A DNA stretch of 43,656 bases, from the NCBI GenBank assembly GCA_003132865.1, contig PKYZ01000669.1:538-44193 (forward strand). The letters run 5' to 3'. Below, piece after piece: positions 7,877 to 17,522 of this stretch. This DNA comes from Bryobacterales bacterium (GTDB taxonomy: Bacteria > Acidobacteriota > Terriglobia > Bryobacterales > Bryobacteraceae). The notes beneath the pieces were generated by a model. That model was given only the letters and a program-made list of their open reading frames with translations. It was not told the origin of the DNA and ran no database searches. Each line of letters opens with the position of its first letter. The stretch's first letter is position 1. Position numbers and translations under genes: made by a program.

Positions 7877-10800
7877 CTAGTTTGTAGCCGCCACTACAAG
7901 GTAAACATCGGCCCATGTGACGGAGGCAGGGCTCGAAAGCTGCACACAATATTCCGTCCCAGCCGTTACGCTGGTCACCCAGCTAGTGAGGTTGGCGAAC
8001 GTCGCGGTCACGGCGGATGACAGCACCGGAGCCGTCCCACCACCCGTCACATCCGTGTATCCCGAGTACCCGGCACTTCCGGTGTAAGACGTGAACGCCA
8101 CCGAGCGAACTCCGAAGGTCGCCGAGCCGGACACGTCGGCGTCGATGTACCAGGCGTTGATAGTTCCTGCATACGGTGTACGCTCACAACGAACGGTAGT
8201 CCCGGAAAGTGCAGAACCGGAGCCGTCGAAATGGAAAGCGATAGTGCGATTGATTGTCGCTGCGCCCAACTGGCCACTTGAATTGGTGCCGACGAGATTG
8301 GCAGAGGTAAGGCTAGCCAAAGCTACCGTGCCTGTCACCGCCAGCGCGTTCGATCCGATGGTTGCGCCGCCGAGGGCGAGAGAGGTGCCGCTAGCCACGC
8401 CGAGCGTTGGGGTAACAAAGACCGGGCTGGTGACTAAGGCCAGAACCGTCCCGCTTCCTGAGGTTGTGTAGGACGTTCCCCAAACCGAACCTGTGGAATT
8501 GGGGATGCCTGCACCAGGGTAAACCATGGTGGCGTAGTGAGGAACGTTGAGCGTATTCGTGCTCTGAGTCCAGGTAGCGGAGCCGGTCGTGGCGAATGTG
8601 GTGAGCGTGATCGGAAGGTTGGTCAGGTTGGAAGCGTTGCCACTCGCCGGAGTGCCGAGCGCGCCGCCGCTGACCAATTCTGTACCAGCCGCAAGCGTGT
8701 AAGTGCCAGTGGCTGGGATTGCGATAGTCGGATTGAAAGCGCCAGTGAACGCGACATTTCCAGAAAGCGTCAGGGTGAATCCGGTATTCGCAACGCCTGT
8801 GCCACCATTTGCGCCGGGAACTACGGAAAAGCTCGTGGTAGGAGCTGACCCCGCGCCGCCGCCGAGCACGAACTGACCCGAACCAAGAGCGCCCGACGAT
8901 GATTCCTGCGTTGCGGAATTGAAGAACGGAATACCGCCGGACGTTACCGTACCGGCTACAGTTACAGGGAATGACGGCGTTCCACTACTGCTGCTCGTGC
9001 CACAAGACAACAGATGGGTGGACGTGCTGTAGTTGAGATGGTTGCCGCCCGAGTCCAAACAGCCGGGGAGAGTCACAGCAGCGGGATCTACGGAAGAGCC
9101 CTGACCTTGGAGAAGAGTGTCAACGGCCAATGAGAGCGGAGTAAAGTTAGCCGCTCCTTCTGCAATCAAAAGGCTATGAGCGGTAGGACTAGACAATCCA
9201 GTGCCACCCGAAAACGTGGAAATCATCGAGGCTTGCGTCCCTCCCCATAACTGGATAGTGAAGGTCGCCCCTGCGGAAGCTCCCGTTACAGCACGACCAA
9301 TAATAGGCTCGGTAGAGCCCAACTTAGCCGGGTCCACCTGTCCAGAATCACGGCAACGACCTGCTGTGTTGCCTACAATGATGAGATGATTTGCCGTTAC
9401 TGTATTATCGGCAACGCAAAGTGACTTGCCGATGAAAGCTACTTCTACGTTCCCAGAACCTGCACTAGAAACAGCGATGCCCGCTGCGATCGTGTCTCCC
9501 GACGCTGGTAAGATGACCAGACCAGGATTGCTTGAATCTTGTTTCACGAGAAGATTCGCGGTGACGCCACCCGCTCCTACGCCATATGTTTGCGACAGGT
9601 AGGAGGAGCCGAGAGAAGCGGGAGTGGAGAAGGAACCGCCAGCCGCAGCCCAAGTACCATCGCCGCGCCAGAACGTGCTGCTCGATGCGCTTGTTCCTGA
9701 GTTTAAGTTGGTAACAGGCAGATTGCCGCTAACGTCCGCTGTCAGGCTCACCGCCGAACTGGTGACGGTCTGTGTCGATCCTGCAAAGTGCGCAATGCCG
9801 GCTCCAGGCGTGGTCGCATTGACCACTGTAGCCGCAAGGCTCGTGAGGGCGATCGGCGTGCTGAACGTCTGGATGCCCGTGAAGGTTTGAGCCGCATCGG
9901 TGCGCGCCATTGTCGAAGAGGTGGTAGGCGTCGTGATGGTGGTGCTAGCCTGTTGCGCAAAGGTTGTATTGAAAGCGCCGGTTGTGACCAGATTTCCAGC
10001 CAGCGTGATCGTGAACGCGCCGTTGTTGACCCCGGTGCCGCCGTGCGTCCCTGTGAGCGGGTCGGCAAGCGTAGTCCCCCATGATGCGCCGCCTGTGACA
10101 ATGGCAAAGCCAGTGCCCGATGGGTAGGTCATGCTGCCGCCACCACTAATACCGGAGAAAAGATCAAGCCAAACCGTCCCGTTGTAAAATACTGGAAATG
10201 GCTGATTCGCTGTGATCGTAGTACCTGGGTCGGTAGCCCCATCGATTTGCTTGATAGATTTTATGCCCGTACCGCAGAAGTTCAGAGATGCCGTGGTGCT
10301 TGATGAAGTGTCCACAGAGATCCAGGCCCGAGCGCCCGCCTGGAGAGCAAAGGTGGAACAGCCTGCGGTCGGAGCAGCCACGTAGCCGGTCGTCCCGGTT
10401 GTCGATAAACCGACATCGTTATTACCTTCCAGTAGATTGGTGATGGTCGGAACATAGGCGGAATTAACGGCGGGAGTGCAGTCAACACGCGTCGAATCGG
10501 GGTTGTCCACGCAAGCCTGATTGATTCCGGAACCGCTTATAAAATTTAGAGTTGTGCGAGATCCGGCTGTCGTCCCGCCAACTTGAATCGCGATGTTTGT
10601 GCCTGCTGGCGCCCACTTCCAACCGACCGTTTGCGTCGAATCCGCTGTTACTACATAAGTGTTAGTGCCGACCCCGACGCGCACGGGCACTGTGCTAAAG
10701 GAAAGAATGTCGCCTTTGGTGGTGAGTAGGCTGCTGCCCGTACAAGTTTCTACTCCCGCCGGGCTCAGAGAGCACAGAGCACCGGCCTTGCTGTAGAACT

Positions 10801-12856
10801 TGGTGGCACCAGCAGACGGATTGGCCGGTGTGGTGATGTCTGTCATCGTTTCAGCGAAAGCACCGAGGGAATTGGCGGCTGCCGTGCTAAAGGCGTTCGT
10901 TACTTGCGCTGCTGTCAGTGCCGCACAACCCTCGGCGTTGCCGGATGCATCAACCCCCAGAGCCGGCTGGCCACTCGAGCAGTTAGTACCGTTGGCGGCC
11001 AGCGCTGTGGCTGTAGCAGCATTACCTGTAGTGCTTTGGTTCAACGTTGGGAAGGCCGTCATGTTCGCGGCGCTCAAAGCCGGAGCATTGCTGAGCGTTG
11101 GCGCCTGCGCTGCTGACCCAGTTCCATGACTCACTACGACCTGGTCAGTGGCGGCTGTGTTGCCTGTCAGGAACGCTGTGACGCTTGCTGCACTCTGGTA
11201 AGGGAGTGAGCCGCCTGCGCCGCCAGCCAGATAGGTCGCAAGACCGGCGGTCAGACTAGCCGCCGTTCCCGTGAGGTTTGTGGCAACGCCGCTGGCTGGA
11301 GTGCCAAGCGCACCACCGGAAACCAGTTCGGTGCCGACAGCGAGGGTGTAAGTGCCGGTAGCCGGGATTGCAAAGGTAGGGTTAAAGGCTCCGGTGAAGG
11401 TGATATTGCCCGAAGGAATGAGACTAAACCCGCCGATCGTAGGGGTGGTTAAGGCAAGGTTGGTTGCCGCAAGGCCGGATGGCAGTGTCGTAACACAGGC
11501 TCCGTCTGCGCGGACAAGCCCGGAACTGTTGCAGGTTCCCGTAAAGGCCAGCGCGAAATCGGTTGCTGCGTGCGTGCTGGCAGTTCCGAGGCCCGTGATC
11601 TTGGTGTTGGCTATGGCGTTGACCGAAACATCAGTTCGGGCGGCACCAGAATTATCGACCGTGGTGAATTCCGCCCCGAAGTTTAGCGTGGCGCGCTGCG
11701 TCAGTGCGCTGCCAACGCTCTCGACCGTCTGATAATTTGAGCCACCACCACCGCCGCCTGTATACTGCGGAATATTTAGCGTGGTCCCGACCAGCGTAGC
11801 CGCGCCACTCGTTCCCGTGGTAGTCAGCGCGAGGACGCCTTGGTACTGCGGAATGTTGAGAGTGGCACCTGTTAAGGCAGCCGCCCCCGAGGTACCCGTA
11901 GTAGTGAGCGTGATCGTCGCTTGCTTGCTATTAAATGTCGTCCAGTCAGCAGAAGCAAGGCAGCCTGCTTGAGAACCGGACGCGGTATTACAGGCGGCTA
12001 TATTCGATGTGAAGGTGATTGGAGCCGTGGCCGTGAAGGGAATCTGATAGTCAGTGCCAGCGACGGCCGCGGAATCCGCAGAAGAACCATTGGCTTTGCG
12101 GAGGCCACTGAACGATCCGAGCCCAAGTGAAACGCGAGAGCCGGAGACGCTCGATACGTCAGCGAGGTTATTGGCTGCATTTAGAGGGGTAAAACCCAGA
12201 GCGGTTTGCTTGCTGTTGAACGTCGCCCAATCAGCCGAAGCGAGACATCCTGGCTGCGAACCTGATGCTACACTGCAGGCAACTGTATTGGACACCAGCG
12301 TGATCGGCGCAGTGACGGAGATTGCTGTCTGATATTGTGGGATATTAAGCGTCCCGCCGCTTAGAGAAGACGCGCCACCAGTTCCAGTGGTCGTCAGGGT
12401 TAGTGTTGCCTGCTTGCCATTGAACGTCGTCCAGTCCGCCGACGCCAAGCACCCCGGTTGCGAACCAGAAGCTACATTACAAGCGATGACATTCGATATG
12501 GCCGTGATCGGCGCGGTTGCTGTCATCGGGGCTTGGTAATCGGCCCCGGCGATTCCGATGGAAAGCACCCCTGTGATAGTTGTATTCTTCACTAACCCAG
12601 TGCCGAGAGCCGATAACGCTTGGGCATCCGGCAGCGAAGAGTTCGGTGTTTGCAGGATATAAGTGCCAACCGTGGGCGCTCCCGTGCCGCCCGCGCATCC
12701 CGTGCCACCCCAGACGCCGTTGTTGTTGTAGAGGCACTGACCGGTGGTGATGCTGGAGGGAAGCGGGCCGGAGCGGTATGGGTCACCGGGGAGCCCGGTC
12801 GGTAGCCATTGGGCGGCTAATCCAAACGGAAGCAATAACAGCAAAAAATAGCGCAT
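7877..12856 (-). CDS. Very large repeat-rich tail-fibre-like protein with signal peptide
   Basis: The 1659-residue product has AAGGAG at good distance before its ATG and starts with a signal peptide (Arg2, Leu-rich 5-12, GLAAQ). Three copies of a module ending in GCLASADW(T/A)TFN(G/S)KQ lie at about residues 107-149, 181-217 and 275-312; such SADWTTFN repeats are common in phage fibres. A second motif, ELVSGGALGTPASG, occurs twice within longer repeats. Cysteines come in local pairs, for example C41/C54, C126/C136, C194/C204 and C289/C299. The C-terminal 145 residues form a beta-sandwich-like domain (INAWYIDADVSGSATFGV), typical of fibre tips. It is followed 9 nt later by the beta-helix gene. 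Confidence 0.75.
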   Translation of the reverse strand: MRYFLLLLLPFGLAAQWLPTGLPGDPYRSGPLPSSITTGQCLYNNNGVWGGTGCAGGTGAPTVGTYILQTPNSSLPDAQALSALGTGLVKNTTITGVLSIGIAGADYQAPMTATAPITAISNVIACNVASGSQPGCLASADWTTFNGKQATLTLTTTGTGGASSLSGGTLNIPQYQTAISVTAPITLVSNTVACSVASGSQPGCLASADWATFNSKQTALGFTPLNAANNLADVSSVSGSRVSLGLGSFSGLRKANGSSADSAAVAGTDYQIPFTATAPITFTSNIAACNTASGSQAGCLASADWTTFNSKQATITLTTTGTSGAAALTGATLNIPQYQGVLALTTTGTSGAATLVGTTLNIPQYTGGGGGGSNYQTVESVGSALTQRATLNFGAEFTTVDNSGAARTDVSVNAIANTKITGLGTASTHAATDFALAFTGTCNSSGLVRADGACVTTLPSGLAATNLALTTPTIGGFSLIPSGNITFTGAFNPTFAIPATGTYTLAVGTELVSGGALGTPASGVATNLTGTAASLTAGLATYLAGGAGGSLPYQSAASVTAFLTGNTAATDQVVVSHGTGSAAQAPTLSNAPALSAANMTAFPTLNQSTTGNAATATALAANGTNCSSGQPALGVDASGNAEGCAALTAAQVTNAFSTAAANSLGAFAETMTDITTPANPSAGATKFYSKAGALCSLSPAGVETCTGSSLLTTKGDILSFSTVPVRVGVGTNTYVVTADSTQTVGWKWAPAGTNIAIQVGGTTAGSRTTLNFISGSGINQACVDNPDSTRVDCTPAVNSAYVPTITNLLEGNNDVGLSTTGTTGYVAAPTAGCSTFALQAGARAWISVDTSSSTTASLNFCGTGIKSIKQIDGATDPGTTITANQPFPVFYNGTVWLDLFSGISGGGSMTYPSGTGFAIVTGGASWGTTLADPLTGTHGGTGVNNGAFTITLAGNLVTTGAFNTTFAQQASTTITTPTTSSTMARTDAAQTFTGIQTFSTPIALTSLAATVVNATTPGAGIAHFAGSTQTVTSSAVSLTADVSGNLPVTNLNSGTSASSSTFWRGDGTWAAAGGSFSTPASLGSSYLSQTYGVGAGGVTANLLVKQDSSNPGLVILPASGDTIAAGIAVSSAGSGNVEVAFIGKSLCVADNTVTANHLIIVGNTAGRCRDSGQVDPAKLGSTEPIIGRAVTGASAGATFTIQLWGGTQASMISTFSGGTGLSSPTAHSLLIAEGAANFTPLSLAVDTLLQGQGSSVDPAAVTLPGCLDSGGNHLNYSTSTHLLSCGTSSSSGTPSFPVTVAGTVTSGGIPFFNSATQESSSGALGSGQFVLGGGAGSAPTTSFSVVPGANGGTGVANTGFTLTLSGNVAFTGAFNPTIAIPATGTYTLAAGTELVSGGALGTPASGNASNLTNLPITLTTFATTGSATWTQSTNTLNVPHYATMVYPGAGIPNSTGSVWGTSYTTSGSGTVLALVTSPVFVTPTLGVASGTSLALGGATIGSNALAVTGTVALASLTSANLVGTNSSGQLGAATINRTIAFHFDGSGSALSGTTVRCERTPYAGTINAWYIDADVSGSATFGVRSVAFTSYTGSAGYSGYTDVTGGGTAPVLSSAVTATFANLTSWVTSVTAGTEYCVQLSSPASVTWADVYLVVAATN
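8620..8785 (-). repeat. Internal duplication in the fibre gene, copy 2
   Basis: This stretch encodes FTGAFNPTIAIPATGTYTL followed by ELVSGGALGTPASGN. It closely matches the stretch at 11270-11435, at both DNA and protein level, with scattered substitutions. A third, more diverged copy of the first part (TTGAFNTTFA) is encoded near 9940-10020. Boundaries are approximate. Confidence 0.65.
11270..11435 (-). repeat. Internal duplication in the fibre gene, copy 1
   Basis: This stretch encodes FTGAFNPTFAIPATGTYTL followed by ELVSGGALGTPASGV and is the partner of the copy at 8620-8785. The spacing of about 2.65 kb inside one ORF makes recombination between the copies, with loss of the middle of the fibre, possible. 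Confidence 0.65.
11921..12034 (-). repeat. SADW-type fibre module, copy 3
   Basis: Encodes about residues 275-312, including C289, C299 and ASADWTTFNSKQ. It resembles the copies at 12206-12316 and 12410-12538. The Cys-x9-Cys pair just before SADW is kept in all three. Confidence 0.7.
12206..12316 (-). repeat. SADW-type fibre module, copy 2
   Basis: Encodes about residues 181-217, including C194, C204 and ASADWATFNSKQ. Thr of the motif is replaced by Ala here; otherwise it follows the same pattern as the two neighbouring copies. Confidence 0.7.
12410..12538 (-). repeat. SADW-type fibre module, copy 1
   Basis: Encodes about residues 107-149, including C126, C136 and ASADWTTFNGKQ. It is the first of three modules close to the N-terminus of the large fibre protein. 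Confidence 0.7.
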
Positions 12857-12865
12857 GGATACTCC

Positions 12866-13459
12866 TTACTGGACCGCGCTTTGAGCCGCGCATGGGAAAG
12901 CGAAAGACGTTTGACCACCCTGAAGATTGCCGAGCGTGGCACCTGTGGTCGGAACTGGCCAAGCAGTGATTGTCGGGTTATTGCTGGAATCGTAGACAGT
13001 AGTGAGCACAGACCAGATCGAGGCGGTAACGCGCGGGGCTCGCGAGGAAACCACGGCAGTTCCGGTTACCGCACCGTATGCCGTCGTGTTAACCGTGCTT
13101 GTCAGCGCGTTGGCACTCGATGCAAAAACCACTTGGAGCCCATTCAGCGGTGCCCAGCTTCCCGTGAGTCCGGAGATGAACACAACGAACTTTTGAACAA
13201 CGCTCGTGTTGCCCGAGTCGTAATAGAAACCGTGAGCCGTGGCCGTGATGACGCCTGGGTTTGCATTCGAGATCGCCGAGGTCGTGATCGTGAATACGTC
13301 TTGCGTGGATCGCGCCTTGCAAACGCGGTCAGGATTGCCGCTAGTATAGTGTGTGATCGTAGTGAAGGCTTGCGGCACAGGTGCGGGACTGATGCTGACG
13401 GGCTGCCCCTCCTGCGCCCACGCGGCGATTGCGAAAAGTGGAATCATCAAATATTTCAT
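12866..13459 (-). CDS. Exported small beta-rich protein, fibre-associated
   Basis: The 197-residue product starts at the ATG at 13459, which overlaps the TGA of the upstream gene (ATGA) and has CCGGAGAACCC before it. The frame is open far upstream, but that part lies inside the neighbouring gene. Residues 1-16 are a signal peptide (Lys2, hydrophobic, AAWAQ end). The middle part, with ITATAHGF and VFISGLTG, follows a pattern seen in small beta domains of phage fibres in which a short HG.. strand is followed by V.ISG and then LNG. Two cysteines lie far apart. It is probably a fibre component or chaperone; its exact role is unknown. Confidence 0.6.
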   Translation of the reverse strand: MKYLMIPLFAIAAWAQEGQPVSISPAPVPQAFTTITHYTSGNPDRVCKARSTQDVFTITTSAISNANPGVITATAHGFYYDSGNTSVVQKFVVFISGLTGSWAPLNGLQVVFASSANALTSTVNTTAYGAVTGTAVVSSRAPRVTASIWSVLTTVYDSSNNPTITAWPVPTTGATLGNLQGGQTSFAFPCAAQSAVQ

Positions 13460-15069
13460 GGGTTCTCCGGTGAGGTGAGGATCGGGTTGCCTTGGGCATC
13501 CACGGTGGGTGACGCTGCTGGTGCTTTTTTTCGAAGTGGGGCGAGGGACGACAAGTTCCAGGACTGTGACATGGTTTCTGGTATTCGGTACGTCAACGGG
13601 TTGCCAGCAAGCCGCCCTGCCAGATTTGCTACTCCGCTTGAATTTCCAGAAGCGACCATATCCGCGAGAGCGCTTTTGGTGATCGCCGATGTCGTCTGCC
13701 AAGCTGGACTACGAATCAATTTAATAAGTGCTTTCGCTCCCGTGGCCGTGAGTGCCACGCTACCTAGACTGCCTTTGGCCCCGATCTTTGCAACTGCTGC
13801 GCCGGTGGTCGCCAATTGCTCACTCAGCGGGGCGGATTGAGACTGCGTGCGCTGTACGGTGTCGTTGACCACCTTGTGAACGTTTTTCCAGAACGAATAC
13901 TCTTTGTTTAATTTGTCGATATCCGGGTATTGCTGAGCGAGTTCGTTGCGGATGGCGTCCGCTGCCATGCCGTGAGCTTGAGCGAGGCTCTGGTCTGAAA
14001 GTGTGGTCCCCTGGTACCGACCGGCGTCCGCCGCCACGCCGTCAAAATACTGGCGCATCGCACGCAGCTTTTCAATTGGAACGACTTGCTGTCCTGTCGT
14101 TGGGTCGGTCTCGGCGAACTGGGCTAGTGAGTTTTTAAGATCATCTATATTTGATAGGCCAGTTTGAGCTAGCGGGCCTTTCGGTTTAGGTCCTGCGCTC
14201 GTCGGTAGGGTAAAGCTGTTTTGGGCTGCATTGTCAATCGAATCCAGAATTGGTTGCAAAGGCTGACTTGTGCCAGGGGGAAGATTATCAAAGGCATCTC
14301 CAATGCGTTGCCCGAATCCTTGCAGTTGCTCGGCCGCCGTATCCCGTAGTCCCTTACGTGTCGCGGCGAAGGTGCCACGTGCTGCCAGTTCTGGTGCAAC
14401 TCGTTCAGTGATCGCCTTATTCGCTTTGGTGGTCGGCCCTAAAATCCGCGCGTAATTGCGCGTTGCAGAATCGTCCAATACACCAGCAGCGCCCTGCCCT
14501 ATCCGTGTATCGCGTACGGCGTTGACAGCCCCTGAGGCAATCGAGGGAGCTAGCAGTCCAATTCCTTGTCCTATGCCTCTCGCGACCTGCGGTGCTTGCT
14601 GCGGACCTTCGCTGGGCATCGTAAGATTTGGCGGCATATCCTGAACACCGCCAATGGTCTCTCCGGCTTGCGCTGCTGCCGGGCCGATCACAGGAAGCGC
14701 CGCCGCTAGACCGTGGCCAACCATCTCCGAATAACGCCCTGCGTTAGCCGCTTCTTTGGTCAACTGCCACTGCCGTTGTGTTGCCCCGACTGTCGCGTCG
14801 TGCAAGTTGGCTTTTGCCTGCGCTTGCGTAGCTGAGTTTCCGAACATAGCATTTGCCACGTTCTTTATCGCAGGAACGGGATTCAGCATTTCCGCAATGC
14901 CTTGCCCCATACCCCCTGGTGCATTCAGGTTCACATTACCCGCAGGAGACTGCTGCTTGAACCAATCAGCATCGGACTGCTTGGACGTTAGAGTGGGAAC
15001 GTCCTTCCACTCAGGGTCTACGTCGCTCCAATCGCCCACTACTGCGCCGGGGGTTTGCCCAGTTGCCAT
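13456..15069 (-). CDS. Putative internal virion (ejection) protein
   Basis: The 537-residue product has no leader. It is Ala-, Gln- and Gly-rich, with predicted long amphipathic helices at about 95-240 and 300-430 (for example LNKEYSFWKNVHKVVNDTV) and Gly/Ala-rich stretches (APSIASGAVNAV, PVIGPAAAQAG) that could enter membranes. This composition is typical of proteins ejected with the DNA by short-tailed phages. It overlaps the end of the 825-residue gene by 31 nt; the next possible start would remove about 50 residues. Function is inferred from composition and position, not from a recognised domain. Confidence 0.55.
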   Translation of the reverse strand: MATGQTPGAVVGDWSDVDPEWKDVPTLTSKQSDADWFKQQSPAGNVNLNAPGGMGQGIAEMLNPVPAIKNVANAMFGNSATQAQAKANLHDATVGATQRQWQLTKEAANAGRYSEMVGHGLAAALPVIGPAAAQAGETIGGVQDMPPNLTMPSEGPQQAPQVARGIGQGIGLLAPSIASGAVNAVRDTRIGQGAAGVLDDSATRNYARILGPTTKANKAITERVAPELAARGTFAATRKGLRDTAAEQLQGFGQRIGDAFDNLPPGTSQPLQPILDSIDNAAQNSFTLPTSAGPKPKGPLAQTGLSNIDDLKNSLAQFAETDPTTGQQVVPIEKLRAMRQYFDGVAADAGRYQGTTLSDQSLAQAHGMAADAIRNELAQQYPDIDKLNKEYSFWKNVHKVVNDTVQRTQSQSAPLSEQLATTGAAVAKIGAKGSLGSVALTATGAKALIKLIRSPAWQTTSAITKSALADMVASGNSSGVANLAGRLAGNPLTYRIPETMSQSWNLSSLAPLRKKAPAASPTVDAQGNPILTSPENP

Positions 15070-17516
15070 GTCTGCCCGCCATCTGTCGAATAGCGATAGT
15101 TGCCAGCCTTGTTCTGCTGGACCTTTATCTGTGACTGTTGCTGCGTTTGTCCGCCAGAGCTAGGAACCATATTTGCGTAGCCCTTGACCCAATCCGAAGC
15201 GGCATCGATACCGCTGTGTAGTGTTGCGGCGTCCATCGTCGCCCCATTTATTAGATTATTGAAGTGCTCAATCATGAAAGGCGATGCGCCACCGCGAGCG
15301 CCACCGTGGACACGTCCGAGAGCTGTTTTGAACAATCCTAAATTTACCCGCAAGCGCTCGTAGTCAGGGTCACCAGCGCCGACCTTTCCCGCCATAAAAT
15401 CTCCCCATCTACCAGCGAGCGGGCCCAACTTGCCGGCAGCATCAAGAGAACTTATTTCCTGCTGCAATGTTGTGATGTGTGGTAGCAAGGTTTGCGCGAA
15501 CTTAGCGGAGTCGCGCGTTTGGGCGTCTATCTGGTTAACGTTTACGCCGCGATTTGAAAGCTCCGTTCGAACCGCGTTTTGCAACCCCTTGTTGCCACCC
15601 AGAAGAGTCCAGTTCTTAGCGTCAGACTGAACCTGATCTGCCAAATAGGAAACAGTCTTAGGATCTTGGGGGGCCATGTCGATCTGAGTCTGATTTGGAC
15701 GTTTCTTTGCCACCCCTGGAATTACTTGGCTGACAGGTCTACCTGATTTATCAAGGACTGGTTGCCCTGTAGTTGGGTCAACGGCTATGAAGGTCACATT
15801 CCCAGTAGTTTCATCGGTGAAGTCTTTGAACGCCATCTTAGGGTTCTTGGTCTTCGCTTGCATCATTTGCTTCAGACCGTTGTAGACGCGAGGATCAATC
15901 TGATCTCCAGGCGTGAGTCCCATTTCGGGAAGCGCCTTAACCATCTCTGGCGTGATGCTCGGCCATCCACCTTGTTTAGCGGTTTGCTTGCCCTCTTCCA
16001 ATTCCTGCGAAGTCGGGCGGTACATCGTTTGCCCATTCGGACCGACCGGCCCCAAATGCAATCCAGGATAGGTTTGCGGGTCTTGTTGTTTAGGATCGGG
16101 ATCTGGAATCCAGTCAGGATGGGATGCGGCGGGGTTGTCTGTTTGGCTTTTTATGAGTCCTGTGCGCGCCTGAAGATTCTGCAACTGCGCGGCCTGCATC
16201 TTATCCTTGTCGCCGCCCTCCTGCATGTTGAGTTGCCGCTGGAGATCCTGAGCCTGCGCGTTGAACTGCGCCTGCTTCTGCGCTTGGCCGGGGTAGAGGA
16301 TGTTCTGGGTGGCTGCCGTGGTGTCGATTGGCCGGCCGCGCCACGCCTTTTGATTGGCCCACCCCGCGAGACCGCCGAGAACTCCGGCAGCAACGCGCTG
16401 CCCCATGCTGGGTGGCGTAACGCGGGGCGTCTGGAGCGATGCGATCTGCTCGCGGATGGACGGACCCGAACTGGCACTCGCACCGGGAGGGGCTGGCCCA
16501 GCGGCAGGAGTGGCCTGTGACGCGACCGGACCGTATTGATTCGGCGGGACGGACATCCCGGTCGGAGGTGGCGCATCTGGCGATGTGAGATTCGGGGGTG
16601 AGGCGTTCGGGGGTGGCGTGAACCCGCCTCCAGAAATCCCGTAGCCGCTAGATGCTAAATCTTTAGCGCCGAGATTGGCCGTTCCAGCGGGTATTGGTCC
16701 GCCTGCGCCTTCGGATTCGTCAACCGCATCCAATGGCGGGTTTGCCCGCTGCTGCGCGGCCATGGCATCGAGGTCGGAACCGTAGAGGGCATCGTCTTCG
16801 CCCTCAACCGTGCCGCCTTCATCGAATCGATGCTTTGGATGCAACCGCTTGATGAGGTTCTTGCCCGCTGGCGTGACCTTATGCGGCGGTGCGGTGAGCG
16901 GGGTTACGGTGTCGGTGCCCTGAGTGCCAAGCGTTCGCACCTGTGGCTTAGTGATAACTTCTGGTGGCGCGCCGCTTGAGTGCGAGAGCAGTTCGGTTCC
17001 CGCCTCGCCGAGCAATCCAGGTATCGGTCCCTGAACGGTTGACCCAGCGGTGGAACTCGAATCTGAATCGTTTTGTCCTAAGATTGTACCGCCATAGGCG
17101 AACTCAGGCATGTCGGGAGACCCCGTGGACGATCCGTCTCCAGGGAAACTGGGCGGTGCCGCGGCAGGCGCACCCCCATAGAGGCTCGGCGGCATCCCGA
17201 TGTTCATCATGGAAGACGCTGGAAGATTACCCCCCGTGCCTACCTGCGGCTGAGACATCTTGTAGATCGATCCCGCGAGAGAGCCAAGGCTTGAACCAAT
17301 CGACGCCCCAGCGTTATACGGTTGCCGCTGCTGGCCCCCGTAGCCGGAGTTCTGGTTGGTCATCCCTACTTGCCCGTTCTGCTGCTGCTGTAGCGGCATT
17401 CCGCCGGTCTGAAGTTGGCGGAGTCGTGCAAGGAGTTGCGTGTAGCCGCTCGGCTGCTGCTGCTGAGTCGGATCGTTTGGATCGACAGAAGGATCGACAA
17501 ATGGAGGTGTAGCCAT
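15039..17516 (-). CDS. Putative internal virion protein with GEAG-type motif
   Basis: The 825-residue product begins with a Gln/Pro-rich region, then Gly/Ser-rich linkers. Around residues 165-185 it has GLLGEAGTELL followed by PEVITKPQV, and near 230 RFDEGGTV. These are motifs often seen in phage tape-measure and internal proteins, where GEAG-PE is typical. The C-terminal 250 residues are helical (from about RTELSNRGVNV onwards) and end with a short beta hairpin, YRYSTDGGQTWQLG. No signal peptide. Together with its neighbours at 13456 and 17523 it probably forms the injected protein set. Start ATG has TAGGAAACC before it. Confidence 0.55.
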   Translation of the reverse strand: MATPPFVDPSVDPNDPTQQQQPSGYTQLLARLRQLQTGGMPLQQQQNGQVGMTNQNSGYGGQQRQPYNAGASIGSSLGSLAGSIYKMSQPQVGTGGNLPASSMMNIGMPPSLYGGAPAAAPPSFPGDGSSTGSPDMPEFAYGGTILGQNDSDSSSTAGSTVQGPIPGLLGEAGTELLSHSSGAPPEVITKPQVRTLGTQGTDTVTPLTAPPHKVTPAGKNLIKRLHPKHRFDEGGTVEGEDDALYGSDLDAMAAQQRANPPLDAVDESEGAGGPIPAGTANLGAKDLASSGYGISGGGFTPPPNASPPNLTSPDAPPPTGMSVPPNQYGPVASQATPAAGPAPPGASASSGPSIREQIASLQTPRVTPPSMGQRVAAGVLGGLAGWANQKAWRGRPIDTTAATQNILYPGQAQKQAQFNAQAQDLQRQLNMQEGGDKDKMQAAQLQNLQARTGLIKSQTDNPAASHPDWIPDPDPKQQDPQTYPGLHLGPVGPNGQTMYRPTSQELEEGKQTAKQGGWPSITPEMVKALPEMGLTPGDQIDPRVYNGLKQMMQAKTKNPKMAFKDFTDETTGNVTFIAVDPTTGQPVLDKSGRPVSQVIPGVAKKRPNQTQIDMAPQDPKTVSYLADQVQSDAKNWTLLGGNKGLQNAVRTELSNRGVNVNQIDAQTRDSAKFAQTLLPHITTLQQEISSLDAAGKLGPLAGRWGDFMAGKVGAGDPDYERLRVNLGLFKTALGRVHGGARGGASPFMIEHFNNLINGATMDAATLHSGIDAASDWVKGYANMVPSSGGQTQQQSQIKVQQNKAGNYRYSTDGGQTWQLGKPPAQ

Positions 17517-17522
17517 GGTTTC

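Noticed and set aside
12881..13840. 319-codon plus-strand frame
   Set aside because: Antisense to the exported 197-residue gene and the internal protein gene; Arg- and Ser-rich shadow composition, no ribosome site.
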